A stretch of DNA of 64,000 nt from positions 436,501 through 500,500 of the forward strand of contig JACATO010000069.1 in the NCBI GenBank assembly GCA_018389105.1, read 5' to 3'. Both the position numbers and the translations under genes were made by a program. Position 1 is the stretch's first letter. Each line of letters begins with the position of its first letter. The notes under the pieces are model-generated. The model saw only the letters and a program-made list of their open reading frames with translations, did not search any database and was not told where the DNA came from. Positions 39,901 through 49,449 of this stretch are shown here, one piece after another. Origin of the DNA: Nautilus pompilius (Eukaryota > Mollusca > Cephalopoda > Nautilida > Nautilidae).

Positions 39901-42900
39901 GGGGGACTGGCAGGCCTTTTCCTTCATGAGCGGTACAAGAACAACAACTTTCCTAAACTTCTTGGTTGGTGGGGTCACAACATGGACACACGATTTGTCA
40001 TGGACAACTGTAAGTTTGTTTGTTTTTTAAACTTTAAAAAAATGAAACAAAACACATGCAAGTACTTGGGCAGTAGCTAGCACAGACCAACAATCAATGA
40101 TGGTGTTTAAACATCAGTAAGTTTTCAGCATGTTGGAAGTTAAATAAATTAAGTATTTTTTTTTGTTTCTTCTCATGCTGGTCTGTACAACCTTAACCAC
40201 CTGTCCTGTGGATTAACCCCGCTGACCAAGTGGTTTGGGATCATACCTGGGCCCCTCTGCCACAGCAGGCCAGTGTACTATGTACATCCATATCACATCC
40301 AATTTTTAACGATGCATACATTAAAAAGATTGTATAAAACATATTCAGTATATATTTATTATATTTTATGAAGGATTTTGGATTAAGTGTAAAGCAGGAA
40401 TATAAATAAATATTCTCTTTTAACATAGATCACATATTTAATAAGAATTCAATGAAAACACTTTTGGGTTTCTGTCTTCATTTTTCTCCTGTAATTCTTT
40501 TAACCATAACTTAATTTTGGGCTGTCACCATCTTGAATAAATCACTATGACAATACAGTTTAAAGCAAAAAAAAAAAAAAAATTTAATCAGTATTTTCTT
40601 TAAAATAAATGAATTAAAATTCATATGAATTCACTAAAAATATTTGTTAACTTTGTCTAGAATTTATTATTATTATTTTAAAATAAATGGTTGTATAAGT
40701 ATTTATGTTCTCTGCATGCATGCAATCACAGAGACTGAGTTTGACCTAACCAGTTTATGGATGGAACTGAACCAAAACTGACTGATAAAACTTTGACTAC
40801 TCTCTGAATTTCAAACATTAAGATGATTCAACCAAACTGCTTCAGCTAATTTTTTGTTTGTTTTGTTTCATTTTTTGAAACTTATAATGGGTTTTTTTTT
40901 TTTTTCAGCAAGACTGTTTTCTGTATTCAGAACTTTTTTGGAGTTTTCCATTTAGCCTAATATAATACAGATAAAGCTGCTCTCCTTCAACTGTATAACT
41001 ATATCTTAAACTTGTCTTACATTAGTCAGCACCTTTTCTCTCTCTCATTGCATTTTCTGAAAAAGGAAAAACAGCAATGCAATCTTTACCTGTACAATAC
41101 TCCTTTGATTCTGATTATAGGTATGCAACAATCACCTGGTGCTTATGGCTACAGAGTTTCCAATCCACCTGGCCTTCTTTGCCCACCTCTGAAAGCCAGT
41201 CTTGAGGTAGGTACACATTAACACTGGCCTTAGAACTTCTTAAATTTTCTTTCTGCAGGTTTAGAAGTACTGATACAGCTGTGTTTCAACAGAATATAGA
41301 TTTGTACAATGCATGTGCATGCGAATGTTGTGTAGTTTAAACATGGTGGTATAAAGCCCAGAATCATGTAGGCTTATATGATTCTGCTTCAGAGACATCA
41401 CCCCATCCTTAAAAAGCATAAACTATTCCATAAAAGAGGATGGCCAAAATTGGCTGACTAGCTGTTTACAAAATAGGTACTTTGAAGTACAAAATGCTCC
41501 ACTGATTGACAAAAATGAAAATTCAATGTATATTTTCTTCTTTTTTCTTCTGTTTTTCACAGATTTTTAAAAAAACAAATCTGAAAGAGCTGAGGTGCAA
41601 ATCAAAGTTACTGACTGGATACATTGAGGCTCTGCTGAAGCAGACATTTATGCCAGGTGTGAACAGCTCCACTCCATCCATCACAGTCATAACCCCTGAG
41701 GACCCAGAGCAGCGGGGTGCGCAGCTATCTTTGATGTTCTCCACTGATGTTCAAGTTATCTTTAAAGAGATCATGAAGAGGGGCATAATGGTAGGCAACT
41801 TGTCTTTTTTTTTTAATGTGGAGTCTGTTATGGAACCTAAATTAAATTAAATTTAAATGTATTAATTATAAAAAGTATTAAAGGACATGCAGGGGCATTG
41901 TACAGGACAAAAAAGAAAAAAAGATATACGTATTTTACATGCATAGTGCTTTGTGATAATAATTTGCTAAGCCTCATAAATGAATGTATCTGACCAAAAT
42001 TTGTAATATTTTAGTATAATTATGTGTATACAGGTGCATCTCAAAAAATTAGAATATCGTGGAAGAGTTCAATATTTTTTGTCAGTTATTTCAGAAAGTG
42101 AAAATTGTACATATTCTAGACTCATTACATGTAAACTAAAATGTTTCAAGCATTTTTTAATTTTAATTTTGATAATTATGGCCTACAGCTTAAAAAAAAA
42201 TAGAAAAACCGTATCTCAAAATATTAGAATATTGCATTTCGAGTAAATCACTATTTATGCAGTATAAATACCATGAATCTCTCAGTCTGGTTCAGTACAC
42301 ACAACCATAATCATGGGGAAGACTGCTGACTTGACAGTTGTCCAGAAGACACTTATTGACAGGCTCCACAAGGAGGGTAAGCCACAGAAGGTCATTGCTG
42401 AAAGCATATTCATGGAAAGTTGACTAGAAGGGAAAAGTGTGGTAGGAAAAGGTGCATGAGCAAGAGGGATGACCACAGCCTTGAGAGGATTGTCAAGCAA
42501 AGCTGATTCAAGAACTTGGGGGAGCTTCACAAGGAGTGGACTGAGGTTGGAGTCCGTGCATCAAGAGCCACCAGGCACATGTGTGTCCAGGAAATGGGCT
42601 ACAAGTGTCGCATTCCTAGTGGCAAGCCACTCCTGAACCAGAGACAATGTCAGAAGCATCTTACCTGGGCTAAGGAGGAAAAGAACTGAACCGTTGCTCA
42701 GTGGTCCAAAGTCCTCTTTTCAGATGAAAGTAAATTTTGCATTTCATTTGGAAATCAAGGTTCCATAGTCTGGAGGAAGAGTGGAAAGGCACAGAATCCA
42801 AGTTGCTAAAAAAAATCCAGTGTGAAGTTTCCACAGTCAGTGATGATTTGGGGTGCATGTCATCATCTGGTGTTGGTCCACTGTGTTTTATCAAGTCCAA

Positions 42901-45900
42901 AGTCAACACAGCCATCTACCAGGAGATTTTAGAGCACTTCATGCTTTCGTCTGCTGACAAGCTTGATGTAGATGCTGATTTCCTTTTCCAGCAGGACTTG
43001 GCACCTGCCCACAGTGCCAAAACTACTAGTAACTGGTTTGCTGACCATGGTATTACTGTGCTTGATTGGCCAGCCAACTCGCCTGACCTGAACCCCATAG
43101 ATTATCTATGGGGTATTGTCAAGGGGAAGATGAGAGACACCAAGCCCAACAATACAGGCAAGCTGAAGGCTGTCATCAAAGCAACCTGGGCTTTCATAAC
43201 ACATCAGTAGTGACAGGTTGATCGCCTCCATTCCATGCCGCATTGATGCAGTGATTCATGCAAAAGGAGCCCCGACCAAGTATTGAGTGCATAAATGAAC
43301 ATACTTTTCAGAAGTTCAACATTTCTATATTATAAATCATTTTTTTTAATTGATCTTATGAAATATTTTAATATTTTTGAGATAGTGTATTTTTGATTTT
43401 CATGAGCTGTAAGCCGTAATCATCAAAATTAAAACAAAAAAGGCTTGAAATATTTCACTTTGTGTAATGAATCTAGGTTATATGAAAGTTTCACTGTTTG
43501 AATTAAATTATGGAAAAAAATTAATTCTTCCACAATATTCTATTTTTTTTAGATACACCTGTATTGGAGATTTAGGTGGGCAGATAATCAGTAAATAATC
43601 TAAAAACAGATGGATACCACAATATTTCTTTATTCACCTTGCTCGTGTTCATTGTGTGGCTAGAGTGCTGAACAAATTTCCAAGGATGTCAACATTTCTT
43701 GTGGACCTGTGCTCTATATTACCATGGATTTCATTGAGATGTATGTTGCAGCTGTGGCAAAGCAGTCTTGGGAGGCCCTCAATAGTGGCATTACAACAAG
43801 AACATGCCATTACTTTCCACATCCACATTCGCTATCAAGATTCTCATGAAGACATAATCCGTGCACTAAAAAATAAGTCAAGAAAAATAGTCCAACCTCT
43901 TCTCCACTGATTTGGCTACAAATTGCATGTATCATTTAAGAAAGTTCTTGTGTTCAACAGGAATAGAATGCTTTAAAAGGTTTCATGAGAGGAAATTTCT
44001 GGTAAGACCCTAGAGTTTGTGTGGCGTGTGTTTTTTAATCAGTTTTAGCATTTCCCTTCTGGATTTAGAAATGATCTAAGGAAGAACTTTAATGCCATCA
44101 TCTTCAGCCTATGGTAAAGTATGGAGGTAGGAGTTGCATGGGGTAGGTTGCATTCTGACACATTGGAAAACCATAACTGGGTGTTTGTCAGAAAGTTTCT
44201 CAATTTTTCTGTGTACATTATCATTTCTAAAGATGTCCTACCCTCATGCCAGCAAGGCACATTGGAATTTTACTCATATTCTTCAGAAGGATGGCATTAT
44301 ATTCACATTTTTTATGTGACTACAGTCTAGAAAAGAGATTAAGGCATTCAATCTCTCCCCTGAGTATCCTAAAGCTCTAACTTAATTGAGCATCTGGGTG
44401 GTCAGATGAAAACACATGTTCACATACCACTATATGGATGGAATTGAAGGAAGTTCTGAGATTGATAAGATCAGATCATGATAAAAAAATATTGATTTAA
44501 TGCCAAATAAGGTAGTAACTAGATCATGTAATAATATAAAGAATTTCACTATAGCTTTGTTTTTTTTTAATCCAACAGATATACTGTAATGACAACAGGT
44601 CACAAAATTATTATGGCAGGGCACTGTATATATCTGAAAACCATTGATGGTCAAACTGGTCAGAAATGCAAAGGTTTCATTCAGTGAATCAACTTTGGTT
44701 TACAGGAATTAATGCAGACACACAAAGTAAACAAATCAAAATCTTTTCTTTATCAGTGTAAGCTGAGCTGAGGTCAGGAAGTCACAGCATTAAAAAAAAA
44801 GGAAAATAGCTTGGAAAAGTAGATGAATTCTTAAATGCAGGGAAGGGGGCTAAGAGATAAGTCTAACTGTAGGCTCTCTCTGAACTGCACTCTTCAAACA
44901 TTTGAGGTGCTTCCTGATTTAAAATGAGCCAATAACTGTCATACACATGAAAAAGACCCCAAAACAATTCAGAGCAACACTAGAAGGGGTGAAAATGCTG
45001 TAAAAGAAAACAAAGATGGACTACTTGAGAAATGGCAAAAACAGATAGCAGTAAGATTAATGAAACAGATTATTTAGTTAGTTAATTAAATGTGTATTTA
45101 AGATGTATTTAATATCATTAAACTATAAACTCAAGAATAATGATAGCAATAAAATGATCAAACTGCTGTAATCTTTACTTAAACTGGCAGCAGCTAAATT
45201 TGAGCAAATATAGATCATGTTATGAGAGTTTCAATTGTGGAAGTATAGTGCTACCCTTTATAGAACACTATGCAAACTGAAAGTAGTCTTAACCTTCCAT
45301 ATGAGATAGCTGTCTTGAAGAAAAACACAGCTGTATCAACATTAGAATTGGCTGGGTTTTCTCTTTTCTCTTAATACAAAGCATTGTTGGAATCTAAAGC
45401 AAAACTTTCTTTGCTGATAATTAAGAGGACATTCCTTGCAATGCAGCACAATGGAAAATGTTCCCGCAATTTAACCCTGCAGAAGCTAGCATATTGCTGA
45501 GTGCCAAGTAAAACTTGGCTAAATGTTGACTGCTGAAAACCACAACAGAGTTGCTGAGTCAGATTCTGGAGGCTAGAACTTCAATGATATTTACATATGC
45601 AAAAAAAAGAGAGAGGGGGAGATTGTCTTTGTTTAATTCAGAAATTTAGCATTCATGGCATTGCATTGTGAGAGCATATTATTTCTATCATCTGATTTAA
45701 AAGAACTTGAAAAAACAAGATGACATTTTTCAAAGAATCATTTAAGAAGTATTTAATCAATCAATTCTTAAAGCTTTCAGTAATTTGTAATTAGTGATTT
45801 ACTATTAGAATTAAATCATAGATCAGCGGTTCCCAACCTTTTTGGACTTGTGGACCTTTTTCTAATACTCAAAAGACCTGCGACCCCCTGCTACACTTCC

Positions 45901-47137
45901 ATAATTGGAAAAAAATCAAAGAATAAATTTAGCAAAAAAGTCACATAAATAAGAGTTTTATTTGAATATATTGACAGTTTTGATAGAAATTCACCAGGAA
46001 AATACATTTTACACTCATCCTTCAACACATCTTTCTTTCTCAAAATTTGGTAACCTGATGCGATGCTTGTTGTTGTGTCTGGGCAGCCAGCTTGGAAATT
46101 CGCGGCCGTATATTTGCCAAAGCCAACCTCATGTCATCTTCAACATGTAGCCTATTCCTTGCCTTTCTTTTGATGTGAACAAGAGTTGGAAATCCAGTCT
46201 CGCAGAGATAGATGGAGGCAAATGGTATATCAGAAAAGAGAATTTTAGTACTTTTCATCATACATTTATTGAAAATTATCTTAGTGATTTTTCCAGGAAC
46301 ATCATCTGTGCATATAGTAAATTCACAACAGCTAAACAGAAATCTACCTCTGATCAGAACAGCTGTGTGGTGTTGGTACCCAAGTTTGCCTAAAATTGAG
46401 CTGGCTAGTGCGCGTTTGGCCGAAGTCAGTCCAGTCCACGTGCTCTGCCCCAGGCGTCATGGTCTGAGTCTTTTAGCTGCAGGCCTCAATGGTATTACCA
46501 AATGGAAGAGCAGCTCGATTGTATCAGTCCTTGGTAACAGTTCAAGTTCTGGCCTTTGTCACCAGTTTGTATTTTCTGTGTTTCTATGGGGGTGGCAGAG
46601 CAATAGGAAGCTGGGGGGGGGGGGGTGATGCAACCAGGAGTGCCTTACACCTTTGACGCTCAGCCTCCCATCAGTGATACCAGCATATTGGACACGGGGT
46701 AATTCTTGTATTCTTTTTTCTGGAAAAAAGTGTGCCTTATAAGCCGGCAAATGTGGTACGTATAAGCAAAACAGATACATACTCATGAACAGTTTCTTGA
46801 CTCAGTCATAAGACAAAAATTGAAATTTCCAGGGTTCCATGACCCCCTGGTTTGGAACCACTGTAAATGGATTTCATTTTTTCCTTTTTTATATTTTAAC
46901 TTTTCCTGAATTTGCAAATATAGCAATTCACCATGTTTATTATGTAATTTTTGTGAAAACAAACTGTTTGTTTTTTGAAAACATTGTCTTTCCTACTTTT
47001 GCTTTATTTGCTAGTGTGACATCCGTCGTCCGAATGTTGTCAGGATTGCCCCTGCTCCGTTGTACTGCTCCTTTGAGGATGCCTATCGATTTATCTGTTA
47101 TCTCAAAGAAGCAATAACTGCAGCATCATCAAGCTGA
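21941..47137 (+). CDS. KYNU: Kynureninase (PLP-dependent hydrolase of tryptophan catabolism), frame broken in exon 4
   Basis: Cleaves kynurenine or 3-hydroxykynurenine to anthranilate or 3-hydroxyanthranilate plus alanine; cytosolic, PLP-dependent, dimeric in known family members. Twelve coding exons with GT-AG junctions: 21941-22112, 27020-27140, 29536-29618, 31067-31130, 31289-31360, 34271-34345, 35377-35523, 38662-38760, 39883-40009, 41121-41206, 41563-41790, 47015-47137 (TGA). Apart from exon 4, phases agree throughout, and peptides such as [30 protein letters not shown] and SNPP match kynureninases end to end. The PLP lysine is the last codon of exon 8 (CWCSYK, 38758-38760). Discounting the exon 4 lesion the product would be about 463 residues, close to human (465). 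A 5-bp duplication in exon 4 (31087-31096) causes a stop after about 135 residues. The gene is therefore either a broken allele or an assembly error. Transcription probably starts upstream, because exon 1 follows a splice acceptor. Confidence 0.93.
22260..26965 (+). mobile_element. Degenerate LINE (EN-RT-RNase H type, I-like group) in KYNU intron 1
   Basis: About 4.7 kb, same strand as KYNU. In order: Cys/His-rich PHD-like fingers (about 22470-22650 and 22735-22840, again about 23065-23215); start of an apurinic-type endonuclease (about 23305-24050, with [12 protein letters not shown] and IQETKMG); reverse transcriptase fingers and palm (24273-25079) and the YADD catalytic box (25292-25303); RNase H (about 26150-26560, FTDGS near its start and a CDCKSL segment); and a C-terminal C-x2-C...H...C knuckle (about 26783-26836). 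The 3' end is CAA-rich (about 26950-26970). Many stops and frameshifts (near 23625, 24240, 25078, 25220, 25625) show it is dead. LINEs that combine endonuclease, RT and RNase H belong to the I-like superfamily; the exact clade is not certain. Boundaries are approximate and no target-site duplication was found. Confidence 0.9.
27770..28145 (+). mobile_element. Tc1/mariner relic (transposase 3' end) in KYNU intron 2
   Basis: Decayed coding sequence reads as a DDE transposase C-terminus on the plus strand (PDIN...IKHL block near 27850, then a segment like [13 protein letters not shown] near 28060). It ends near attattatggctgggcaggg. A diverged second copy lies at 44300-44640. Confidence 0.6.
29817..30075 (+). 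repeat. 259-bp direct repeat, copy 1 (KYNU intron 3)
   Basis: Starts tgcctgctgaaacactagct and ends cttatattggaaaag. It is about 97% identical by eye to 31493-31751, which has the same length and orientation. No coding content was recognised; it may be a non-autonomous mobile element or a local duplication. Confidence 0.95.
31012..31036. repeat. (TAA)n microsatellite next to KYNU exon 4
   Basis: A short run of TAA units about 30 bp upstream of the exon 4 acceptor. Confidence 0.9.
31065..31130 (+). other. KYNU: KYNU exon 4 with 5-bp tandem duplication (frameshift)
   Basis: The exon encodes the segment before the PLP-domain motif [11 protein letters not shown], and the reading to the donor at 31131 matches the family. 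ATCAT occurs twice in tandem (31087-31091, 31092-31096). With one copy the frame from an acceptor ending at 31066 reads straight into exon 5. With two, TGA at 31096-31098 terminates it. Using the alternative acceptor ending at 31064 keeps exon 4 open, but in the wrong frame, and then hits TAG early in exon 5. Skipping the exon is also out of frame (phase 1 into phase 0). Confidence 0.85.
31493..31751 (+). repeat. 259-bp direct repeat, copy 2 (KYNU intron 5)
   Basis: Partner of 29817-30075. The two copies bracket exons 4 and 5 in direct orientation, 1.7 kb apart. Confidence 0.95.
32149..33259 (-). mobile_element. Pogo/Tigger-type DNA transposon, non-autonomous, in KYNU intron 5
   Basis: Bounded by terminal inverted repeats: the left end begins CAGTGCTCCCTCACCTATTG, and the right end read in reverse begins CAGTGCTCCCTCGCTATATC. 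TA dinucleotides flank both sides (32147-32148, 33260-33261), as expected for Tc1/mariner-pogo insertion. It is 1111 bp long and carries one minus-strand ORF for a DNA-binding domain but no DDE catalytic domain, so it could move only with a helper transposase. Confidence 0.92.
32253..32693 (-). CDS. Truncated pogo/Tigger transposase: CENP-B-type DNA-binding N-terminus only
   Basis: A 146-codon ORF inside the pogo element. It starts at MPPKRP, the usual start of this family; an upstream in-frame Met at 32715-32717 adds 8 residues. The basic Ser/Lys-rich leader is followed by a psq/CENP-B-like helix-turn-helix ([20 protein letters not shown], then STVRYI) and the beginning of a second HTH ([17 protein letters not shown]). 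It stops before the rest of that domain and before any DDE catalytic core. Such a protein could bind element ends without cutting; whether it is expressed is unknown. It is antisense to KYNU. Confidence 0.75.
   Translation of the reverse strand: MPPKRPASSKSSEPESKRSRKTLPIVEKAKLLDMLKEGRMYAAVGHHFGLNESTVRYIKEDEKNIRSTAAVSFNKTAKRVVTSYNKVVMVRMESALSLWISNCKKKNIALDSNTICTKAKSLYDTYTQHAQDRGANEHVDNGLKCV
34873..34935 (-). mobile_element. tRNA-like SINE fragment in KYNU intron 6
   Basis: On the minus strand the fragment reads tggttcagtgggtaaagc (A-box-like) and about 30 bp later agttcatggattt, a decayed B box. Only the tRNA-like head is evident. Confidence 0.4.
35728..35750. repeat. (GT)n microsatellite
   Basis: About 23 bp of GT/TG repeat preceded by TA repeats, immediately upstream of a Tc1 element. 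Confidence 0.95.
35764..36830 (-). mobile_element. Degenerate Tc1-type transposon in KYNU intron 7
   Basis: Inverted ends: the left begins cagtattggaaaaaattatg and the right, read in reverse, begins cagtattggaaataattatg, followed by TA on the right (36831). The left flank is AA rather than TA. Minus-strand relics of a Tc1 transposase are visible: an HTH-like region (36194-36484, with [14 protein letters not shown]) and the block [19 protein letters not shown] near 35900-35960. Frameshifts and stops are numerous. Confidence 0.85.
37149..37889. mobile_element. hAT-type element, copy 1, in KYNU intron 7
   Basis: The left end is cagtggttctcaacc; the right end is the inverse ggttctcaacc-type end (gattgagaaccactg). 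The 8-bp flanks tactagag and ttctagaa match at 6 of 8 positions, fitting a mutated hAT target-site duplication. It is 741 bp, non-coding, and largely homologous, in reverse orientation, to 45824-46863. Confidence 0.85.
38331..38384. repeat. Inverted repeat (13-bp arms, 28-bp loop) in KYNU intron 7
   Basis: aatgaaacctggc at 38331-38343 is perfectly complementary to gccaggtttcatt at 38372-38384. It could be a small MITE core or a hairpin; function unknown. Confidence 0.8.
42031..43561 (+). mobile_element. Tc1-type transposon with about 200-bp terminal inverted repeats, in KYNU intron 11
   Basis: Starts CAGGTGCATCTCAAAAAATT after TA (42029-42030) and ends with the inverse (reverse read CAGGTGTATCTAAAAAAAAT) before TA (43562-43563). 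Inverted similarity extends about 200 bp inward on each side (for example gataattatggcctacagct against agctgtaagccgtaatcatc). It is 1531 bp and contains a broken transposase gene. Confidence 0.92.
42311..43210 (+). pseudogene. Tc1-type transposase pseudogene
   Basis: Begins [20 protein letters not shown] at 42311 and runs on with frameshifts and stops. The C-terminal part (42737-43210) keeps the catalytic-core landmarks [11 protein letters not shown] and [17 protein letters not shown], with Asp where the third acidic residue region of Tc1 enzymes normally reads DLNPIE. The frame is broken at least between 42400 and 42740, so it is inactive as it stands. Confidence 0.85.
44040..44660 (+). mobile_element. 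Tc1/mariner relic in KYNU intron 11
   Basis: 44300-44640 is a diverged copy of 27770-28145, with shared blocks such as gaattgaaggaagttct, ttgatttaatgc and attattatggcagggcac. A decayed DDE C-terminal signature lies near 44370. The 44040-44300 part is probably the same element but is less certain. Confidence 0.5.
45824..46863 (-). mobile_element. hAT-type element, copy 2, in KYNU intron 11
   Basis: Ends cagcggttcccaacc (left) and ggaaccactg (right) are inverse to each other and match copy 1 at 37149-37889 in reverse orientation. It is about 300 bp longer than copy 1 because it keeps a coding segment. Flanking 8-mers (tcatagat, taaatgga) do not clearly match, so the exact ends are slightly uncertain. 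Confidence 0.85.
46040..46261 (-). pseudogene. hAT transposase C-terminal (dimerisation domain) fragment
   Basis: The minus-strand reading contains [18 protein letters not shown] and, after [20 protein letters not shown]. This is typical of the C-terminal dimerisation region of hAT transposases of the ZBED5-like group. No catalytic core remains. Confidence 0.8.
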
Positions 47138-48067
47138 AGGAGGATGACCAGAAATATCTGAATTTTTAGACATATAAGCAGTTGGTTTTTTTTTTTTTTT
47201 TTTTTTTTGTTGCATTTGAATTAATGATGTAGAAGAAATACATTTGGGATTAACTCTATGCTAAATTGGAACCAGTTTATTTCAGATTATTAAACCCCAA
47301 ATCAATTGACCTTTATTTAAGTGCTTGGTGAGAATAATACTTTAGAAAAAAACTAACTTAATAACTAATTAATAAGCATAAATTTTTGTGTAAGTGGCAT
47401 GTGTAATTTTTGAAAATTATGAGAGTTGCATATGCTTATTTGAATTCGAGCCCACTCTTTGCTACACAAACTGATATATCCTACTTAGTGATCGCGCAGA
47501 AGCCATTTTACATTGAATGCTTTTAATGTTTTCATTGGCTGTAATTACTGTTCTGAGACCAGCCATTGGAAGTCTTGAGGGTATGCAGGACTGACCAAAA
47601 GCCACCACTTAATTATCCATTACATGACTTACAGTAAAAGAGTTAATCACTTCTTTTTCATTCTTTCTTTTTAAAACAAATTAATATTAGTTAAATTTTG
47701 GATTACTGCTAATTTAATAAGGTTCTTTTTATTTGGAAAGCTAACTTCAAAAGTATGGTTATTTCAGTGCAAAATGTAATTTTTAGACAGGTTAGTTTTA
47801 AAAAAATAACTATTGTGCCATGCTGCCTAAATGAGTGAACATTTTATGATGTAGAAAATGTGGTTGATTATCTCCCCTTAAAAATGATAAAATGTAATAT
47901 GTAAATTTTAATTGCAAATGAATTATTTAAAAGTTTTTCCCGGTAGTCTGAATTATTGCAGATATTTTATTAGTTTTTTAAAAATTATTATTATTATTAT
48001 TATTATTATGTATGATATATTTTGTTGGAAGTTTTTTGAATTTCTTATTAAGTTTTAATAGAACTGC

Positions 48068-48073
48068 AATAAA
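48068..48073 (+). promoter_or_regulatory. Candidate KYNU polyadenylation signal
   Basis: AATAAA lies about 930 bp downstream of the KYNU stop codon in AT-rich sequence. It gives a plausible 3' UTR of about 1 kb, but which signal is used is inference. Confidence 0.35.
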
Positions 48074-48099
48074 CCACATTCCTTCACTACCGCACCAGT

Positions 48100-49445
48100 A
48101 TCATTTTTAAGGAATATAACTGGTAAAAGTTGTATTGAAATCCAAAATTTGAATGCTGCTGGATGTGGAAGCTAATGCATAGTTTATTAGATTGTATCTG
48201 CTGAAGAAAACACTTTGTTATGTTGATGTAAACAATTTTTGAAAATTATTAAAAATGGAAAAAGGGTGAATGGCAGTGCTTTTTGACAGGATCAAGAAAT
48301 TTGATGAAGTGAGAGCGGGAAGGAAATCAATATAATCCTTAAATAAGATGGATATTAAAAAATGAATATTAGGTTTGGTTGGTAAGGGAACTATTTAATT
48401 GGAAAGCCATAAGATTCTTTAGCACTGGCAAAATCAACTTTCTTTTTGTTTTGAGGGGAAATGAATGCACAGCAGGAAGTAATAGAATCTACCTACCTTG
48501 AAGTTTTTTCTCAATCATCTAGACTCTGCATATAAAGCTTAAGCTTATTTAAAATGAAAACAAATTTTAAAAAAATACTAATTATGCATAAGGAAACATT
48601 TCCCTAAATCAAAGTTTGTAGAAATTAGAAAAATACTGGAGATTCTAAATTAAATTTTTAAAATTATATATAGTGATCTTGAAATTTTTTTTTTTAAAGT
48701 TTGCTTTCATTGCCATTTTTTAATTTTATTCTTCATGATGTGAAAAATGTAGCCTTTGTTCATTTTCTTGCTGTTATTCTTTCTCTGCAGAGTGATATCA
48801 AACGTTAATAGAGGAAAGTTGTCAATTAAACTTTTCCACATTCATTTTAAATGGCAATCCTGGAATAATATGGTTCTGGGATGATTTTCTTCACAGTTCT
48901 TTGTTTGGGGAAATTGGAGAAAAATGGTTTGAGACGTCAGTTAGATAATCAGAATTCAAAAACACTTTTCATTGGCAAAATTTCAGGGATTTTTTGTTGA
49001 TTTTCCTCTGCATAGGTTTTGTTTCTAACAAGCAGCTTTCATCTCTGTGTACTTAGATTTGGAGACATACAGAGTAGATTCATCTTTAGTATGTGCAGAG
49101 CCAACAAAATGTGAAGGTGTTGTAGTAAATGGTACCCCATGGTCCAGGTATCCCACATTTGTACATAAATCAACCAACTGGGGAACCGGCATTAACCTCT
49201 ACTGAGGTGGGACGTAATGCAAGATCAAGATATGCAGGAGCATCGAACGCATTACAGGGTAAGACCCATCTAGAACTTGTTCAGTCAATTGGAAATCCAG
49301 GAACAGTAGTGACTAGAAGACACGCATCAGGACAGGCCTCCTGTTGGCATTTGATTTTTTCATGTATTATACCTGTAACATATTGGATATCAACTAGGTT
49401 ATTATCCAAAAGAGACTCAAAGTAGTGCTACCTTGAAACTGTTTA
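48100..49445. other. Intergenic, AT-rich
   Basis: No gene was seen. A 98-codon ORF at 49129-49425 has no recognised domain and abuts the Gypsy relic, so it may be part of an old element. Confidence 0.45.
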
Positions 49446-49449
49446 TTGA

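Noticed and set aside
40885..40935. Possible extra KYNU exon after the T-tract at 40880-40917
   Set aside because: Exon 9 joins directly to 41121 with correct phase and family length, so no extra exon is needed.
43656..43910. 84-codon ORF between Tc1 and mariner relics in KYNU intron 11
   Set aside because: No recognised domain; more likely transposon debris or chance.
49129..49425. 98-codon ORF as a gene
   Set aside because: No domain, AT-rich context and adjacent to a Gypsy relic; not supportable as a gene.
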